Positions 30,694 through 41,098 of a stretch of DNA of 64,000 bases are shown piece after piece; the stretch's first letter is position 1, and each line of letters begins with the position of its first letter. The DNA is from Mycobacterium vicinigordonae (GTDB lineage: Bacteria; Actinomycetota; Actinomycetes; Mycobacteriales; Mycobacteriaceae), in NCBI RefSeq assembly GCF_013466425.1, contig NZ_CP059165.1:2604001-2668000 (forward strand), given 5' to 3'. Below the pieces are notes generated by a model, which was not told where the DNA came from, did not search any database, and saw only the letters and a list, made by a program, of their open reading frames with translations. A program made the translations under genes and the position numbers.

Positions 30694-30703
30694 AACCTTG
30701 GAA

Positions 30704-31570
30704 TCAGCCCGCAGGCCCGGGCCGGTAGGGCTGACCCGGCACCGGACCACCCGGCACTGGGCGAGTCGGTTCGCCCTTGCCGGTTCCCGACATATCGGTG
30801 ATCGGGGCGGCGGCCGCCGCCGGACCGAGGTCGACCAACGGCGTGCCGGCCGCGATGACCGGTGCGATCGGCACGGGGACCCCTCCGGCGACGGGCGCGC
30901 CAATCGGGACCGGCGCTCCAACGGGTACGGGTGCGCCGATGGGGACGGGTGCGCCGATGGGTACGGGTGCGCCGATGGGGACGGGTGCGCCGATGGGGAC
31001 GGGTGCGCCGATGGGGACGGGTGCGCCGATGGGGACGGGTGCGCCGATGGGGACTGGTGCGCCGATGGGGACGGGTGCGCCGATGGGCACGGGCGCGCCG
31101 ACGGGCACGGGCGCTACCACCGGCACTGCGGCCGGACCTGGCACCACCACCGGTACACCGGCCATGTCGGTCAGTGGCGCGCTGGCCGGCGCGCACGCGC
31201 CAGCAGCTGCCGGCCCCGCGGGGGTCGTCCCCCCGGTGGGCGTTGTCCCTCCGGCGCCTGCCGGTCCGCCCCCGGCGCCACCGGGGTATGCGCAACAGGT
31301 CGTGGCTGTGCCGGTAGCTCCCGGAGTTCCGGCGGGCGCCGGGGCGCCGGCTGCTGCTCCCGCCGCGCCGTAGGCGCAGCACGCCGCGGCCGCTGCCGCC
31401 GCGCCTCCCGCTCCCGCGGGTGCGGCCTCCCCGGCCATACCCTGGATGCACGCGGCGCCGCCTGCTTTGAACGGGATGGCAGCTGCTACCGGGCTCAACG
31501 ACAGCGCGGCCCCGCACAACCCGACGGAAGCGGCAATTACCTTGAAGTTGAATCGATCAAAGATCGTCAT
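30704..31570 (-). CDS. Secreted Pro/Gly/Val/Ala-rich repeat protein (Rv1435c-like)
   Basis: The 288-residue product starts at the ATG at 31570, with AAAGGAG 9 bases upstream. A signal peptide (hydrophobic stretch about residues 9-31, ending SPVAAA) precedes a mature protein with almost no charged residues. The N-terminal part has CxxxxC-like and CC pairs (AACC, TTCCAY). A central block of hexapeptides GAPVPI, about a dozen in a row, is encoded by an 18-bp minisatellite. M. tuberculosis Rv1435c is a shorter secreted protein of the same composition. A cell-wall or surface role is inferred; no enzyme domain is visible. It is divergent from gap. Confidence 0.85.
   Translation of the reverse strand: MTIFDRFNFKVIAASVGLCGAALSLSPVAAAIPFKAGGAACIQGMAGEAAPAGAGGAAAAAAACCAYGAAGAAAGAPAPAGTPGATGTATTCCAYPGGAGGGPAGAGGTTPTGGTTPAGPAAAGACAPASAPLTDMAGVPVVVPGPAAVPVVAPVPVGAPVPIGAPVPIGAPVPIGAPVPIGAPVPIGAPVPIGAPVPIGAPVPIGAPVPIGAPVPVGAPVPIGAPVAGGVPVPIAPVIAAGTPLVDLGPAAAAAPITDMSGTGKGEPTRPVPGGPVPGQPYRPGPAG
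30930..31091 (-). repeat. 18-bp minisatellite, nine near-identical copies
   Basis: Nine consecutive 18-base units (plus-strand core GGTGCGCCGATGGGGACG) differ at only one or two third-codon positions, with diverged copies on both sides. Each encodes one hexapeptide GAPVPI of the secreted protein on the minus strand. The near identity points to recent slippage, so copy number is likely to vary between strains. Confidence 0.92.
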
Positions 31571-32967
<1,397 letters not shown>

Positions 32968-32969
32968 CC

Positions 32970-34202
32970 GTGAGCGTCCCAACTCTGGATGACCTGCTCG
33001 CCGAAGGCGTTTCGGGTCGCGGCGTGTTGGTGCGCTCCGACCTGAACGTGCCGCTAGACGACGGCGGCAACATCACCGATCCCGGACGTATCAGCGCATC
33101 GGTGCCGACGCTGAAAGCACTTCTGGATGCCGGCGCCAAGCTGGTGGTCACCGCGCATCTAGGCCGCCCCAAAAGCGGCCCGGATCTCCGATTCTCACTG
33201 GCGCCGGTGGCGGCGGCGCTCGGTGAACAACTGGGCCGGCACGTACAGTTGGCCGGTGATGTGGTCGGCGCGGACGCGCTGGCCCGCGCCGAGGGGTTGA
33301 CTGACGGCGACATCCTGCTGCTGGAGAACATCCGCTTCGACAAGCGCGAAACCAGCAAGGACGACGACGAACGCCTGGCCCTTGCCAAGCAACTCGCCGA
33401 ATTGGTTTCACCCGGTGGGGCTTTCGTGTCCGACGGGTTCGGAGTGGTGCACCGCAAGCAAGCCTCGGTGTACGACGTAGCGACGCTGCTGCCGCACTAC
33501 GCCGGCAAGCTGGTCGCCGACGAGATCCGGGTGCTCAAGCAGTTGACCAGCTCCACCGAACGGCCCTACGCCGTGGTACTGGGTGGCTCGAAAGTGTCCG
33601 ACAAGCTCGGCGTCATCGAGTCCTTGGCGACGAAGGCCGACAGCATCGTGATCGGTGGCGGGATGTGCTTCACATTCCTTGCTGCGCAAGGTCATTCGGT
33701 TGGCAAGTCATTGCTCGAAGAGGAAATGGTGCAGACCTGTCGCGACCTGCTGGAGACCTACCACGACGTGCTGCGACTTCCCGTCGACATCGTGGTGACC
33801 GAGAAGTTCTCCGCCGATTCCCCGCCACAAACAGTGGACGCCAACAAGATTCCCGATGACCTGATGGGGCTGGACATTGGCCCAGGCTCCGTCAAGCGGT
33901 TCACCACGTTGCTCCGCAACGCCAGGACCGTCTTCTGGAACGGGCCGATGGGAGTCTTCGAATTCCCCGACTACGCGGAGGGTACCCGCGGTATCGCCGA
34001 GGCGATCGTCGCGGCGACGGGTAAAGGCGCGTTCAGCGTGGTGGGTGGCGGCGACTCGGCCGCCGCTGTCCGAGCGCTGGGTATTCCCGAGGACGCCTTT
34101 TCGCACATTTCCACCGGTGGCGGAGCATCGCTGGAATACCTTGAGGGCAAGTCACTTCCCGGCATCGAGGTGCTTGGCAAACCCCAGCCCGATCAAGAAT
34201 AG
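32970..34202 (+). CDS. pgk: Phosphoglycerate kinase
   Basis: The 410-residue kinase has [52 protein letters not shown] and the nucleotide-binding GGGDSAAA near the C-terminus. It starts with GTG two bases after the gap stop; the earlier in-frame start inside gap is not credible because the N-terminal family motif begins just after 32970. It makes ATP and 3-phosphoglycerate. tpi follows after 14 bases. Confidence 0.97.
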   Translation: MSVPTLDDLLAEGVSGRGVLVRSDLNVPLDDGGNITDPGRISASVPTLKALLDAGAKLVVTAHLGRPKSGPDLRFSLAPVAAALGEQLGRHVQLAGDVVGADALARAEGLTDGDILLLENIRFDKRETSKDDDERLALAKQLAELVSPGGAFVSDGFGVVHRKQASVYDVATLLPHYAGKLVADEIRVLKQLTSSTERPYAVVLGGSKVSDKLGVIESLATKADSIVIGGGMCFTFLAAQGHSVGKSLLEEEMVQTCRDLLETYHDVLRLPVDIVVTEKFSADSPPQTVDANKIPDDLMGLDIGPGSVKRFTTLLRNARTVFWNGPMGVFEFPDYAEGTRGIAEAIVAATGKGAFSVVGGGDSAAAVRALGIPEDAFSHISTGGGASLEYLEGKSLPGIEVLGKPQPDQE

Positions 34203-34216
34203 AGAGGCGAAGACCT

Positions 34217-35002
34217 GTGAGCCGCAAGCCGCTGATCGCTGGCAACTGGAAGATGAACCTCAACCATTTTGAGGCGATCGCCTTGGTGCAGAAGATCGCA
34301 TTCGCGTTGCCCGACAAGTACTTCGACAAAGTCGACGTCACGGTGATCCCGCCGTTCACCGACCTGCGCAGCGTGCAGACCCTGGTCGACGGCGACAAGC
34401 TGCGTCTCACCTATGGGGCGCAGGATATTTCGCAACACGACTCCGGCGCCTACACCGGTGAGATCAGTGGTGCATTCCTGGCCAAGCTGGGCTGCACCTT
34501 CGCTGTGGTCGGGCACTCCGAGCGCCGGACTTATCACAATGAGGACGACGCGTTGGTGGCCGCCAAAGCCGCCGCCGCGCTCAAGCACGAGCTCACCCCG
34601 ATCGTCTGCATCGGGGAGCACCTGGAGGTACGCGAGGCCGGAAACCACGTGTCGCACAACGTCGAACAGCTGCGCGGCTCGTTGGCCGGACTGTCCAAGG
34701 AGCAGATCGAAAAGGTCGTCATCGCTTACGAACCGGTTTGGGCGATCGGCACCGGGAGAGTCGCCAGCTCCGCCGACGCCCAGGAAGTGTGCGCGGCGAT
34801 CCGTACCGAATTGGCGTCGCTGGCCTCGCCGGAAATCGCCGAGACGGTTCGGGTGCTCTACGGCGGATCGGTGAACGCCAAGAACGTCGGCGACCTCGTC
34901 GCGCAGCAGGACATCGACGGCGGACTGGTTGGGGGCGCGTCGCTGGACGGCGAACAGTTCGCGACGCTGGCGGCGATCGCGGCCGGCGGTCCGCTGCCGT
35001 AG
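34217..35002 (+). CDS. tpiA: Triosephosphate isomerase
   Basis: The 261-residue TIM barrel begins with [13 protein letters not shown] (substrate lysine), has GHSERR with the electrophilic His and the catalytic Glu in [13 protein letters not shown], and ends with YGGSVNAKN and [13 protein letters not shown] start with GAGAGG upstream. It completes the gap-pgk-tpi operon and is convergent with the proline-rich membrane protein. Confidence 0.98.
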   Translation: MSRKPLIAGNWKMNLNHFEAIALVQKIAFALPDKYFDKVDVTVIPPFTDLRSVQTLVDGDKLRLTYGAQDISQHDSGAYTGEISGAFLAKLGCTFAVVGHSERRTYHNEDDALVAAKAAAALKHELTPIVCIGEHLEVREAGNHVSHNVEQLRGSLAGLSKEQIEKVVIAYEPVWAIGTGRVASSADAQEVCAAIRTELASLASPEIAETVRVLYGGSVNAKNVGDLVAQQDIDGGLVGGASLDGEQFATLAAIAAGGPLP

Positions 35003-35012
35003 CCCCTGCTCG

Positions 35013-35561
35013 TCAGAGGCTGATCAGTATCGTCAGCAACAGGAAGAGCAGTAGCACGGCGAACGGCACCACCATCACCGCGACGGTGAGGCCCACACCG
35101 TTGAAGCTCTGCGGCGGTGTTCCGAGTGAGCCGGCGCTATAGGACCACGCCGGCGCCTTGTACTCCAGCTCCACTACGTGACCGGGATGTACATCCACGA
35201 CCGCGTCGGCCGGCCCGATCTTTGACGGCAGGAAATACGGCACGTGGACGTGCACGTGGTGCCGGCCGGGCTGGGCCGGCAGCATCGTGCGGCCCCACCC
35301 GGCCGGGGGCATCTCGTAGCCGTCGATGAAGACCTTCGGCTTGACGAGAGCAAGCATGAAACCCAGCGGGAAGTAGCGCGTGGTGACGCCGATGCCGCCA
35401 GCCCCGGCGGGTAGCTGTCCGGGTGGGCCATAGGGTTGGGGGACTGGTGGCCGGGCCTGCGGAGGCTGGTAAGGCTGGTGGGGCTGGTGCGCGCCGGGCG
35501 GATAGTTCGGGTAGGGCGGCCGATACGGCTGCTGGCGATATGGCTGCTGCGGATAGCTCAC
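35013..35561 (-). CDS. Proline/tyrosine-rich membrane-anchored protein
   Basis: The 182-residue protein starts with about 55 residues rich in Pro, Gln and Tyr (repeated PYR, QPY, PPG), probably disordered, and ends with a single hydrophobic helix of about 28 residues. The middle has [26 protein letters not shown], an actinobacterial domain of unknown function. It starts 7 bases after secG on the same strand. A role beside the translocon is suggested only by position. M. tuberculosis has the unrelated Rv1439c near here. Confidence 0.75.
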   Translation of the reverse strand: MSYPQQPYRQQPYRPPYPNYPPGAHQPHQPYQPPQARPPVPQPYGPPGQLPAGAGGIGVTTRYFPLGFMLALVKPKVFIDGYEMPPAGWGRTMLPAQPGRHHVHVHVPYFLPSKIGPADAVVDVHPGHVVELEYKAPAWSYSAGSLGTPPQSFNGVGLTVAVMVVPFAVLLLFLLLTILISL

Positions 35562-35568
35562 CAGAGCG

Positions 35569-35802
35569 TCACTTGTACTTGATCAGCAGCGCCATGCCGA
35601 TGATGGAGACCAGCCAAATACCGACGATGAACAGCGTCAACCGGTCGAGGTTCTTCTCCACCACGGTCGACCCGGACAAGCTGGACTGCACACCGCCGCC
35701 GAACAGCGTCGACAGGCCGCCGCCCTTGGCGCGGTGCAGCAGCACCAGCAACACCACCAGCACGCTGGTGACCACCAACGTGATCTGCAGGGCCAATTCC
35801 AT
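35569..35802 (-). CDS. secG: Preprotein translocase subunit SecG
   Basis: The 77-residue protein has two membrane helices joined by the SecG loop [20 protein letters not shown], with [22 protein letters not shown] at the N-terminus shown here by its ends ELALQ and LVLLH. It is part of the SecYEG channel. Start is ATG, divergent from ppc with 69 bases between. Length and topology fit the family. Confidence 0.95.
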   Translation of the reverse strand: MELALQITLVVTSVLVVLLVLLHRAKGGGLSTLFGGGVQSSLSGSTVVEKNLDRLTLFIVGIWLVSIIGMALLIKYK

Positions 35803-35871
35803 ACCGGGCAGCGTACCGAACGATCACCCGATGACAGGCGCCGACCGCCCCGGTCGCTAATACTGGGACCC

Positions 35872-38679
35872 ATGGTTGAGGCTTCCGACACCGCTCTTGA
35901 GCCGATCGGCGATGTCCACCGGACCAAGCTGGGCCGCGAGGCCACCGAGCCCATGCGGGCCGACATCCGGTTGCTCGGGGCCATCCTTGGCGACACCGTC
36001 CGCGAGCAGAACGGTGAGGAGGTCTTCGACCTGGTCGAGCGGGCACGAGTGGAGTCATTCCGGGTGAGGCGCTCCGAGATCGACCGCGCTGAGGTGTCAC
36101 GCATGTTCGACGGCATCGACATTCACCAGGCGATTCCGGTCATCCGGGCGTTCACCCATTTCGCGCTGCTGGCCAACGTGGCCGAGGACATCCACCGGGA
36201 ACGCCGCCGCAACATTCACGTCGCAGCGGGTGAGCCACCGCAGGACAGCAGCCTGGCCGCCACCTACATCAAACTCGACGCCGCCGGCCTGGATTCGACC
36301 ACTGTGGCCGACGCCCTGCGGGGCGCGCTGGTCGCGCCGGTGATCACCGCCCACCCGACCGAGACTCGGCGGCGCACCGTATTCGTCACCCAGCACCGCA
36401 TCACCGAGCTGATGCGCCTACATGCCGAGGGCCACACCGAGACCGACTCCGGTCGCAGCGTCGAGCTCGAGTTGCGCCGTCAGGTGCTCACCCTGTGGCA
36501 GACCGCCATCATCCGGCTGTCCCGGTTGCAGATCACCGACGAGATCGCGGTGGGGCTGCAGTACTACCGGTCGGCGTTCTTCGAGGTGCTGCCGAAGGTC
36601 AACGCCGAAGTCCGGGACGCGCTGCGGGCCCGCTGGCCCAACGCCGACCTGCTGTCCACCCCGATACTGCAGCCTGGATCCTGGATTGGCGGCGACCGCG
36701 ACGGCAACCCCAACGTCACCGCCGACGTGGTTCGGCTGGCCACCGGCAGCGCCGCCTACACCGCGTTGTCCCACTACCTCACCGAGCTCGACCACCTCGA
36801 GCAGGAGCTGTCGATGTCGTCGCGGTTGCTCGACGTGACGCCGGAGTTGGCCGAGCTCGCCGCCGGCTGCCACGACAAGGCGCGTGACGACGAGCCGTAC
36901 CGGCGTGCGCTGCGGGTGATCCGTGCCCGTCTGAGCGCCACCGCCGCCGAGATTCTCGACGAGGAACCGCTGCACCTGCTCAACCTTGGTCTGTCCGGCT
37001 ACCCGACGCCGGGGGAGTTGCGGGCCGACCTGGACACCATCGACGCATCGCTGCGCACGCACGGCAGTGCGCTGCTGGCCGACGACCGGCTGGCGCTGCT
37101 GCGGGAAAGCGTGCACGTCTTCGGTTTCCACCTGAGCGGCCTGGACCTTCGACAGAACTCCGATGTGCACGAGGAGGTGGTCGCCGAGCTGCTGGCCTGG
37201 GCCGGCGTTCACGACGACTACGCCTCGCTGCCCGAAGACGAGCGGGTTGAGCTGCTGGTGGCTGAACTGAGCACCCGTCGGCCATTGATCGGTGACCGCA
37301 CCGGATTGTCCGAGCTGGCCCGCAAGGAGCTCGAGATCGTCGGTGCGGCCGCCCATGCGGTCGAAACCTACGGTCCCGCAGCGGTTCCCAACTATGTGAT
37401 CTCGATGTGCCGATCGGTGTCCGACATGCTGGAGGCGGCGATTCTGATGAAGGAGGCCGGCCTGCTGGACGCCTCCGGAGGCGAACCGTACTGCCCGGTG
37501 GGCATCTCGCCGCTGTTCGAGACGATCGACGACCTGCACAACGGAGCCGCGATCCTGCGGGCGACGCTCGAGCTTCCGCTCTACCGGGGCATGGTGGCCG
37601 CCCGCGGAGACATGCAGGAAGTGATGCTGGGTTACTCCGACTCCAATAAGGACGGTGGTTACCTGGCCGCCAACTGGGCGGTGTACCGAGCGGAACTGGC
37701 CCTGGTGGAAGCCGCCCGCAAAGGTGGAATCCGGTTGCGGCTCTTCCACGGTCGTGGCGGCACCGTCGGGCGCGGGGGTGGGCCCAGTTATCAGGCGATC
37801 CTGGCTCAGCCACCTGGGGCGGTGAACGGCTCGCTGCGGCTTACCGAGCAGGGCGAGGTGATCGCGGCCAAGTACGCCGAACCGCAGATGGCGAGACGCA
37901 ACCTGGAGAGCTTGCTGGCCGCGACCCTGGAGTCGACGTTGCTGGACGTCGAGGGTCTGGGCGATTTCGCCGAGCAGGCGTACGCGGTGCTGGACGAGGT
38001 GGCTACCCTGGCGCAGCAGGCCTATTCCGAATTGGTCCACGACACACCGGGTTTCGTCGAGTACTTCAAGGCGTCAACACCGGTTAGCGAGATCGGATCG
38101 CTGAACATCGGCAGCCGGCCGAGTTCCCGCAAACCCACCGAGTCGATCTCGGACCTGCGCGCGATCCCCTGGGTGCTGGCGTGGAGCCAATCGCGGGTGA
38201 TGCTGCCCGGTTGGTATGGCACCGGGGCCGCATTCGAGCAGTGGATCGCAGCGGGACCCCAGAGCGAAGACGAGCGGTTGGCGGTGCTGCACGAACTCTA
38301 CGAGCGGTGGCCGTTCTTCCGCAGCGTGCTGTCCAATATGGCCCAGGTGATGGCCAAGAGCGATCTGGGGCTGGCCTCGCGCTACGCGGGGTTAGTCGAC
38401 GACGAATCGTTGCGGATCCGGGTATTCGACAAGATCGTCGACGAGCACAAGCGCACCATCGCAATGTACAAGCGCATCACCGGCGAGGAGGACCTGCTGG
38501 CCGACAACCCGGCCCTGGCGCGTTCGGTGTTCAACCGGTTCCCGTACCTGGAGCCGCTCAACCATCTGCAGGTCGAGTTACTGAGGCGTTATCGATCCGG
38601 CGAGGATGACGAACTGGTGCAGCGCGGCATCCTGCTGACGATGAACGGGTTGGCAAGCGCGTTACGCAACAGCGGATAG
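35872..38679 (+). CDS. ppc: Phosphoenolpyruvate carboxylase
   Basis: The 935-residue enzyme adds bicarbonate to phosphoenolpyruvate, giving oxaloacetate. All key motifs are present: the catalytic His in [10 protein letters not shown] (H161), the lysine in [14 protein letters not shown] (about K593), the mobile loop [14 protein letters not shown] (from about 625) and the C-terminal [12 protein letters not shown]. Length is complete, so the gene looks active. M. tuberculosis lacks a functional ppc and relies on PEP carboxykinase and pyruvate carboxylase, so this is a key difference. It sits next to gap-pgk-tpi and secG, the usual actinobacterial place. Confidence 0.97.
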   Translation: MVEASDTALEPIGDVHRTKLGREATEPMRADIRLLGAILGDTVREQNGEEVFDLVERARVESFRVRRSEIDRAEVSRMFDGIDIHQAIPVIRAFTHFALLANVAEDIHRERRRNIHVAAGEPPQDSSLAATYIKLDAAGLDSTTVADALRGALVAPVITAHPTETRRRTVFVTQHRITELMRLHAEGHTETDSGRSVELELRRQVLTLWQTAIIRLSRLQITDEIAVGLQYYRSAFFEVLPKVNAEVRDALRARWPNADLLSTPILQPGSWIGGDRDGNPNVTADVVRLATGSAAYTALSHYLTELDHLEQELSMSSRLLDVTPELAELAAGCHDKARDDEPYRRALRVIRARLSATAAEILDEEPLHLLNLGLSGYPTPGELRADLDTIDASLRTHGSALLADDRLALLRESVHVFGFHLSGLDLRQNSDVHEEVVAELLAWAGVHDDYASLPEDERVELLVAELSTRRPLIGDRTGLSELARKELEIVGAAAHAVETYGPAAVPNYVISMCRSVSDMLEAAILMKEAGLLDASGGEPYCPVGISPLFETIDDLHNGAAILRATLELPLYRGMVAARGDMQEVMLGYSDSNKDGGYLAANWAVYRAELALVEAARKGGIRLRLFHGRGGTVGRGGGPSYQAILAQPPGAVNGSLRLTEQGEVIAAKYAEPQMARRNLESLLAATLESTLLDVEGLGDFAEQAYAVLDEVATLAQQAYSELVHDTPGFVEYFKASTPVSEIGSLNIGSRPSSRKPTESISDLRAIPWVLAWSQSRVMLPGWYGTGAAFEQWIAAGPQSEDERLAVLHELYERWPFFRSVLSNMAQVMAKSDLGLASRYAGLVDDESLRIRVFDKIVDEHKRTIAMYKRITGEEDLLADNPALARSVFNRFPYLEPLNHLQVELLRRYRSGEDDELVQRGILLTMNGLASALRNSG

Positions 38680-38711
38680 CGGGCAATCCCTGCACACGGA
38701 GGGAGTCTGTT

Positions 38712-39539
38712 GTGTCAGAAAACGCGATGCCTGGAGGCCTGACGTCGGCCACCGCGGCGCAGGTCGCCCAGAACGGCGTGTTCGAAAGACTCGCCCGCGC
38801 CGGGTTCGTGGTCTCCGGTCTGCTGCATCTGATCATCGGGTACCTGGCCATCCGCATCGCCCTCGGCGACGGCGGTACCGCCGACCAGTCCGGTGCGTTG
38901 GCCACCCTGGCGGCCCGACCGGGCGGGCCCGCCGCCCTGTGGCTGGCCGCCGTCGCGCTGTCGACGCTGGGTTTGTGGCGGATCGTCGAAACCATCCTCG
39001 GGCGTTCGATCGACCGTGATTCGCCAGACGCCACACCCGGCATCACCGACCGCGCAAAGTCGCTGGGGATCGCGGTGGTCTATCTCGGATTCGCCTACTC
39101 CACATTCGGATTCGCCCGCGGCGCCGGCAAGTCCACCGGCGAGCAGAGCCTGGCGATGAGCGCGCGCCTGATGCGGACCACTGCCGGCACCGTCGCGCTC
39201 GTCGGCTGCGGCATTGGCGTCGTCGCGGTGGGCGCCTACCACGTGTACAAGGGCGCCGCTCGCACGTTTGTCGACGATCTCACCGACAGGCCCGGGAAGC
39301 TGGTTCGCCGACTCGGGGTGGCCGGTTACGTGGGCAAGGGCGTGGTGCTCGCCGCGACGGGATTGCTGGTGGTCCTCGCGGCGTGGCGCTCGGAGCCGGC
39401 AAAGGCCACCGGGCTCGACGGGGCGCTCAAGACGCTGGGGGCTCAACCTTTCGGGATGGCAATGCTGATCGCCGCCAGCACCGGATTCATCACTTACGGC
39501 CTCTACAGCTTCGTCCTGGCACGATCAACCAAGATGTGA
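38712..39539 (+). CDS. DUF1206 membrane protein
   Basis: The 275-residue protein has six membrane helices in three similar halves-of-pairs, each starting with an Ala/Gly segment such as ARAGFVVSGLLHLIIGYLAIR, DRAKSLGIAVVYLGFAYSTF and RRLGVAGYVGKGVVLAATGL (each here under 21 residues). This threefold repeat defines DUF1206, of unknown function. It has a GTG start with GGAGG upstream, 32 bases after ppc. Its last 15 bases overlap the convergent deacetylase gene. Confidence 0.85.
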   Translation: MSENAMPGGLTSATAAQVAQNGVFERLARAGFVVSGLLHLIIGYLAIRIALGDGGTADQSGALATLAARPGGPAALWLAAVALSTLGLWRIVETILGRSIDRDSPDATPGITDRAKSLGIAVVYLGFAYSTFGFARGAGKSTGEQSLAMSARLMRTTAGTVALVGCGIGVVAVGAYHVYKGAARTFVDDLTDRPGKLVRRLGVAGYVGKGVVLAATGLLVVLAAWRSEPAKATGLDGALKTLGAQPFGMAMLIAASTGFITYGLYSFVLARSTKM

Positions 39540-40316
39540 GCGACCATCGAAAATGTTGTCGCGCAGCGTTCCCGGCGTCACCGAGGGGTCGACAAACCAC
39601 TCGTACCTGAAGACCGCACCCAACACCGGGGGCGGCAGTCGCAACAGCGCGCCGTAAACCCGTGCACTCAGGCCGCTACCCAGCTGCGAGCGGTGTGCGG
39701 CCATCGCATCGCGCTTCTGCCGCGCGAATCGGCGCACGTCGACCCGGTGGGTGATGCTCGCGCCCACGGTGTAGGCGCTGCCGACGACTTCCGGATCGTA
39801 CGGCGGCGGCAGCCGCAGCACCCGGCACACATCGCCGACCCGCTGCAGCACTTCGCGCGGCATTGTCGCCTCGAGAAGCTTTGGCGTGCGAGCTATTTCG
39901 GCTGCCCGCTGGCCGACATGATGCACTTGCACGTGGTCGCGGTGGCCGTAACCGCCGTTGGCTTGATAGCTCAGTAGCAGTTCGGCTTCTTCGGCGATGA
40001 GTATCGCGGCTAGACGGTGCGCCGCCTCGTCGACATCGGCCCGCGCGAACCGGACCCGGCCGGGTGGGTCGGCGTAGAAGTCGGGCCCGTACCCGCTATC
40101 GGCGTAGTCCAGGCACTCCGTCCGATGTGCGCCGAGAGATCTGGTGCTCGAACGCAATTCGTCTAGACGGATGTGATCGTCCTCGTTGCCCATCCGCCCG
40201 TCGGTGGCGGTTACGACCACCACCCGATGCCCGTCCGCGACGGCTTTGGCAATGGTGCCGCCGGTGAGGATTACCTCGTCATCGGGGTGGGCGTGGAAGG
40301 CGACGACGGTGGACAT
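39525..40316 (-). CDS. PIG-L/LmbE-type deacetylase
   Basis: The 263-residue protein has the zinc-binding motif AHPDDE at residues 9-14 (MSTVVAFHAHPDDEVILTGG) and the third ligand region GYGHRDHVQVHHVG, the hallmark of the family that includes MshB and Mca of mycothiol metabolism. It is too different for me to assign it to either. It starts 11 bases after the TetR stop on the same strand, so the two are co-transcribed. Expected activity is N-deacetylation of a GlcNAc-like substrate. Confidence 0.88.
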   Translation of the reverse strand: MSTVVAFHAHPDDEVILTGGTIAKAVADGHRVVVVTATDGRMGNEDDHIRLDELRSSTRSLGAHRTECLDYADSGYGPDFYADPPGRVRFARADVDEAAHRLAAILIAEEAELLLSYQANGGYGHRDHVQVHHVGQRAAEIARTPKLLEATMPREVLQRVGDVCRVLRLPPPYDPEVVGSAYTVGASITHRVDVRRFARQKRDAMAAHRSQLGSGLSARVYGALLRLPPPVLGAVFRYEWFVDPSVTPGTLRDNIFDGRSHLG

Positions 40317-40327
40317 GGGTGCCCGTT

Positions 40328-40993
40328 TCAGGATGCCGTGCGGCGGTGCGATCGAGGCGCGGGGACGGCCGTTTTCGCTATCGGTTCCAGTGCGCCGGCC
40401 AGTCGTGGATACATGATCGCCGGCCCGACCCAGCGGGCCAGAAATCGGCGCAACTCATCCGGCCTTCGAGTATCGCGTTCGGTGAGGAACGAGTACAGCA
40501 GCCGGATGCTGAACTCCGACAATTCGTCGAGGGCGGCCTCGTCGAAACCGTGTGCCTCCCAGTCGACATCGAATCGGTGCAACATCGAACGACTGAAGGT
40601 CAACGCGGTGTCCGAGGCGATCGCGGTGGTGACCTTGCCGCCGGGCCGATTGGTCAGGATGAAGTTGATTCGTGGATCGTCGGCCAGCTTCTCCACCGCG
40701 AACGCCATGCCCTCCACGACGGCGTCGACGGGTTCGGTGAGTCCGCGCACGCGCGCGGCGAGTTGCTCGAGAAAGCCGTCTCCCGAACGCATCGAGGTGG
40801 TCAGGATGAGTTGTTCGGCGTTCGGGAAGTAGCGGTAGACGGTTTGGCGTGTCACACCGAGAGTCCGTGCCACGTCGGCGATCCGCAGTGACGGCCCCCG
40901 TTCGACGAGAAGTCGTTCCGCCGCGTCGAGGATGCGGCTGATCGCTTCCTCGTCGGAGCCCGGGGTGTCGCCCGACCATCCATGGCTGCGCAT
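40328..40993 (-). CDS. TetR-family regulator of the monooxygenase/deacetylase region
   Basis: The 221-residue protein has an N-terminal HTH, ISRILDAAERLLVERGPSLRIADVARTLGVTRQTVYRYFPNAEQLI (about residues 20-65), and a helical ligand domain. It lies divergent from the Baeyer-Villiger monooxygenase, with a 28-base dyad in the 105-base gap that overlaps the monooxygenase promoter. It is followed on its own strand by the LmbE-type gene. This is the usual arrangement of a TetR repressor controlling a divergent catabolic operon. Confidence 0.9.
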   Translation of the reverse strand: MRSHGWSGDTPGSDEEAISRILDAAERLLVERGPSLRIADVARTLGVTRQTVYRYFPNAEQLILTTSMRSGDGFLEQLAARVRGLTEPVDAVVEGMAFAVEKLADDPRINFILTNRPGGKVTTAIASDTALTFSRSMLHRFDVDWEAHGFDEAALDELSEFSIRLLYSFLTERDTRRPDELRRFLARWVGPAIMYPRLAGALEPIAKTAVPAPRSHRRTAS

Positions 40994-41062
40994 TGCTAGC
41001 CGACCGCCGCGTTGACAGACATAACCGGATCATAAACGGTGCACCGACGAACCTGCCCAAGG

Positions 41063-41093
41063 TTGACCATACGTGCGTGAGGGAATGTATGGT
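41063..41093 (+). promoter_or_regulatory. Monooxygenase promoter with TetR-type operator
   Basis: ACCATAC (41066-41072) and GTATGGT (41087-41093) form a perfect 7-bp inverted repeat around 14 bases. The same bases hold a possible -35 box TTGACC (41063-41068) and -10 box TATGGT (41088-41093), 19 bases apart. The -10 box ends 5 bases before the ATG, implying a leaderless mRNA. A repressor bound to the dyad would cover both boxes. Confidence 0.55.
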
Positions 41094-41098
41094 GAGGC

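Larger units (their letters stand above)
30094..30703. other. 610-base intergenic stretch without a credible gene
   Basis: No open frame here has a recognisable product or a convincing start. The second half (about 30430-30650) is clearly richer in A and T than the rest of the window. It contains a strong hairpin (30484-30514) and ends with the terminator of the repeat-protein gene. M. tuberculosis has Rv1433 (an L,D-transpeptidase) and Rv1434 around this place; neither is present. It may be a deletion scar or hold a small RNA. Confidence 0.6.

Noticed and set aside
30777..31517. Open frames on both strands across the repeat region, such as a plus-strand Gly/Thr/Ala-rich product
   Set aside because: The 18-bp unit is a multiple of three, so all six frames stay open. 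Only the minus-strand frame has a signal peptide, ribosome binding site and terminator.
36418..38040. 540-codon minus-strand open frame opposite ppc
   Set aside because: It lies wholly inside a gene with complete motifs, and its product has no recognisable domain; long antisense frames are expected at this GC content.
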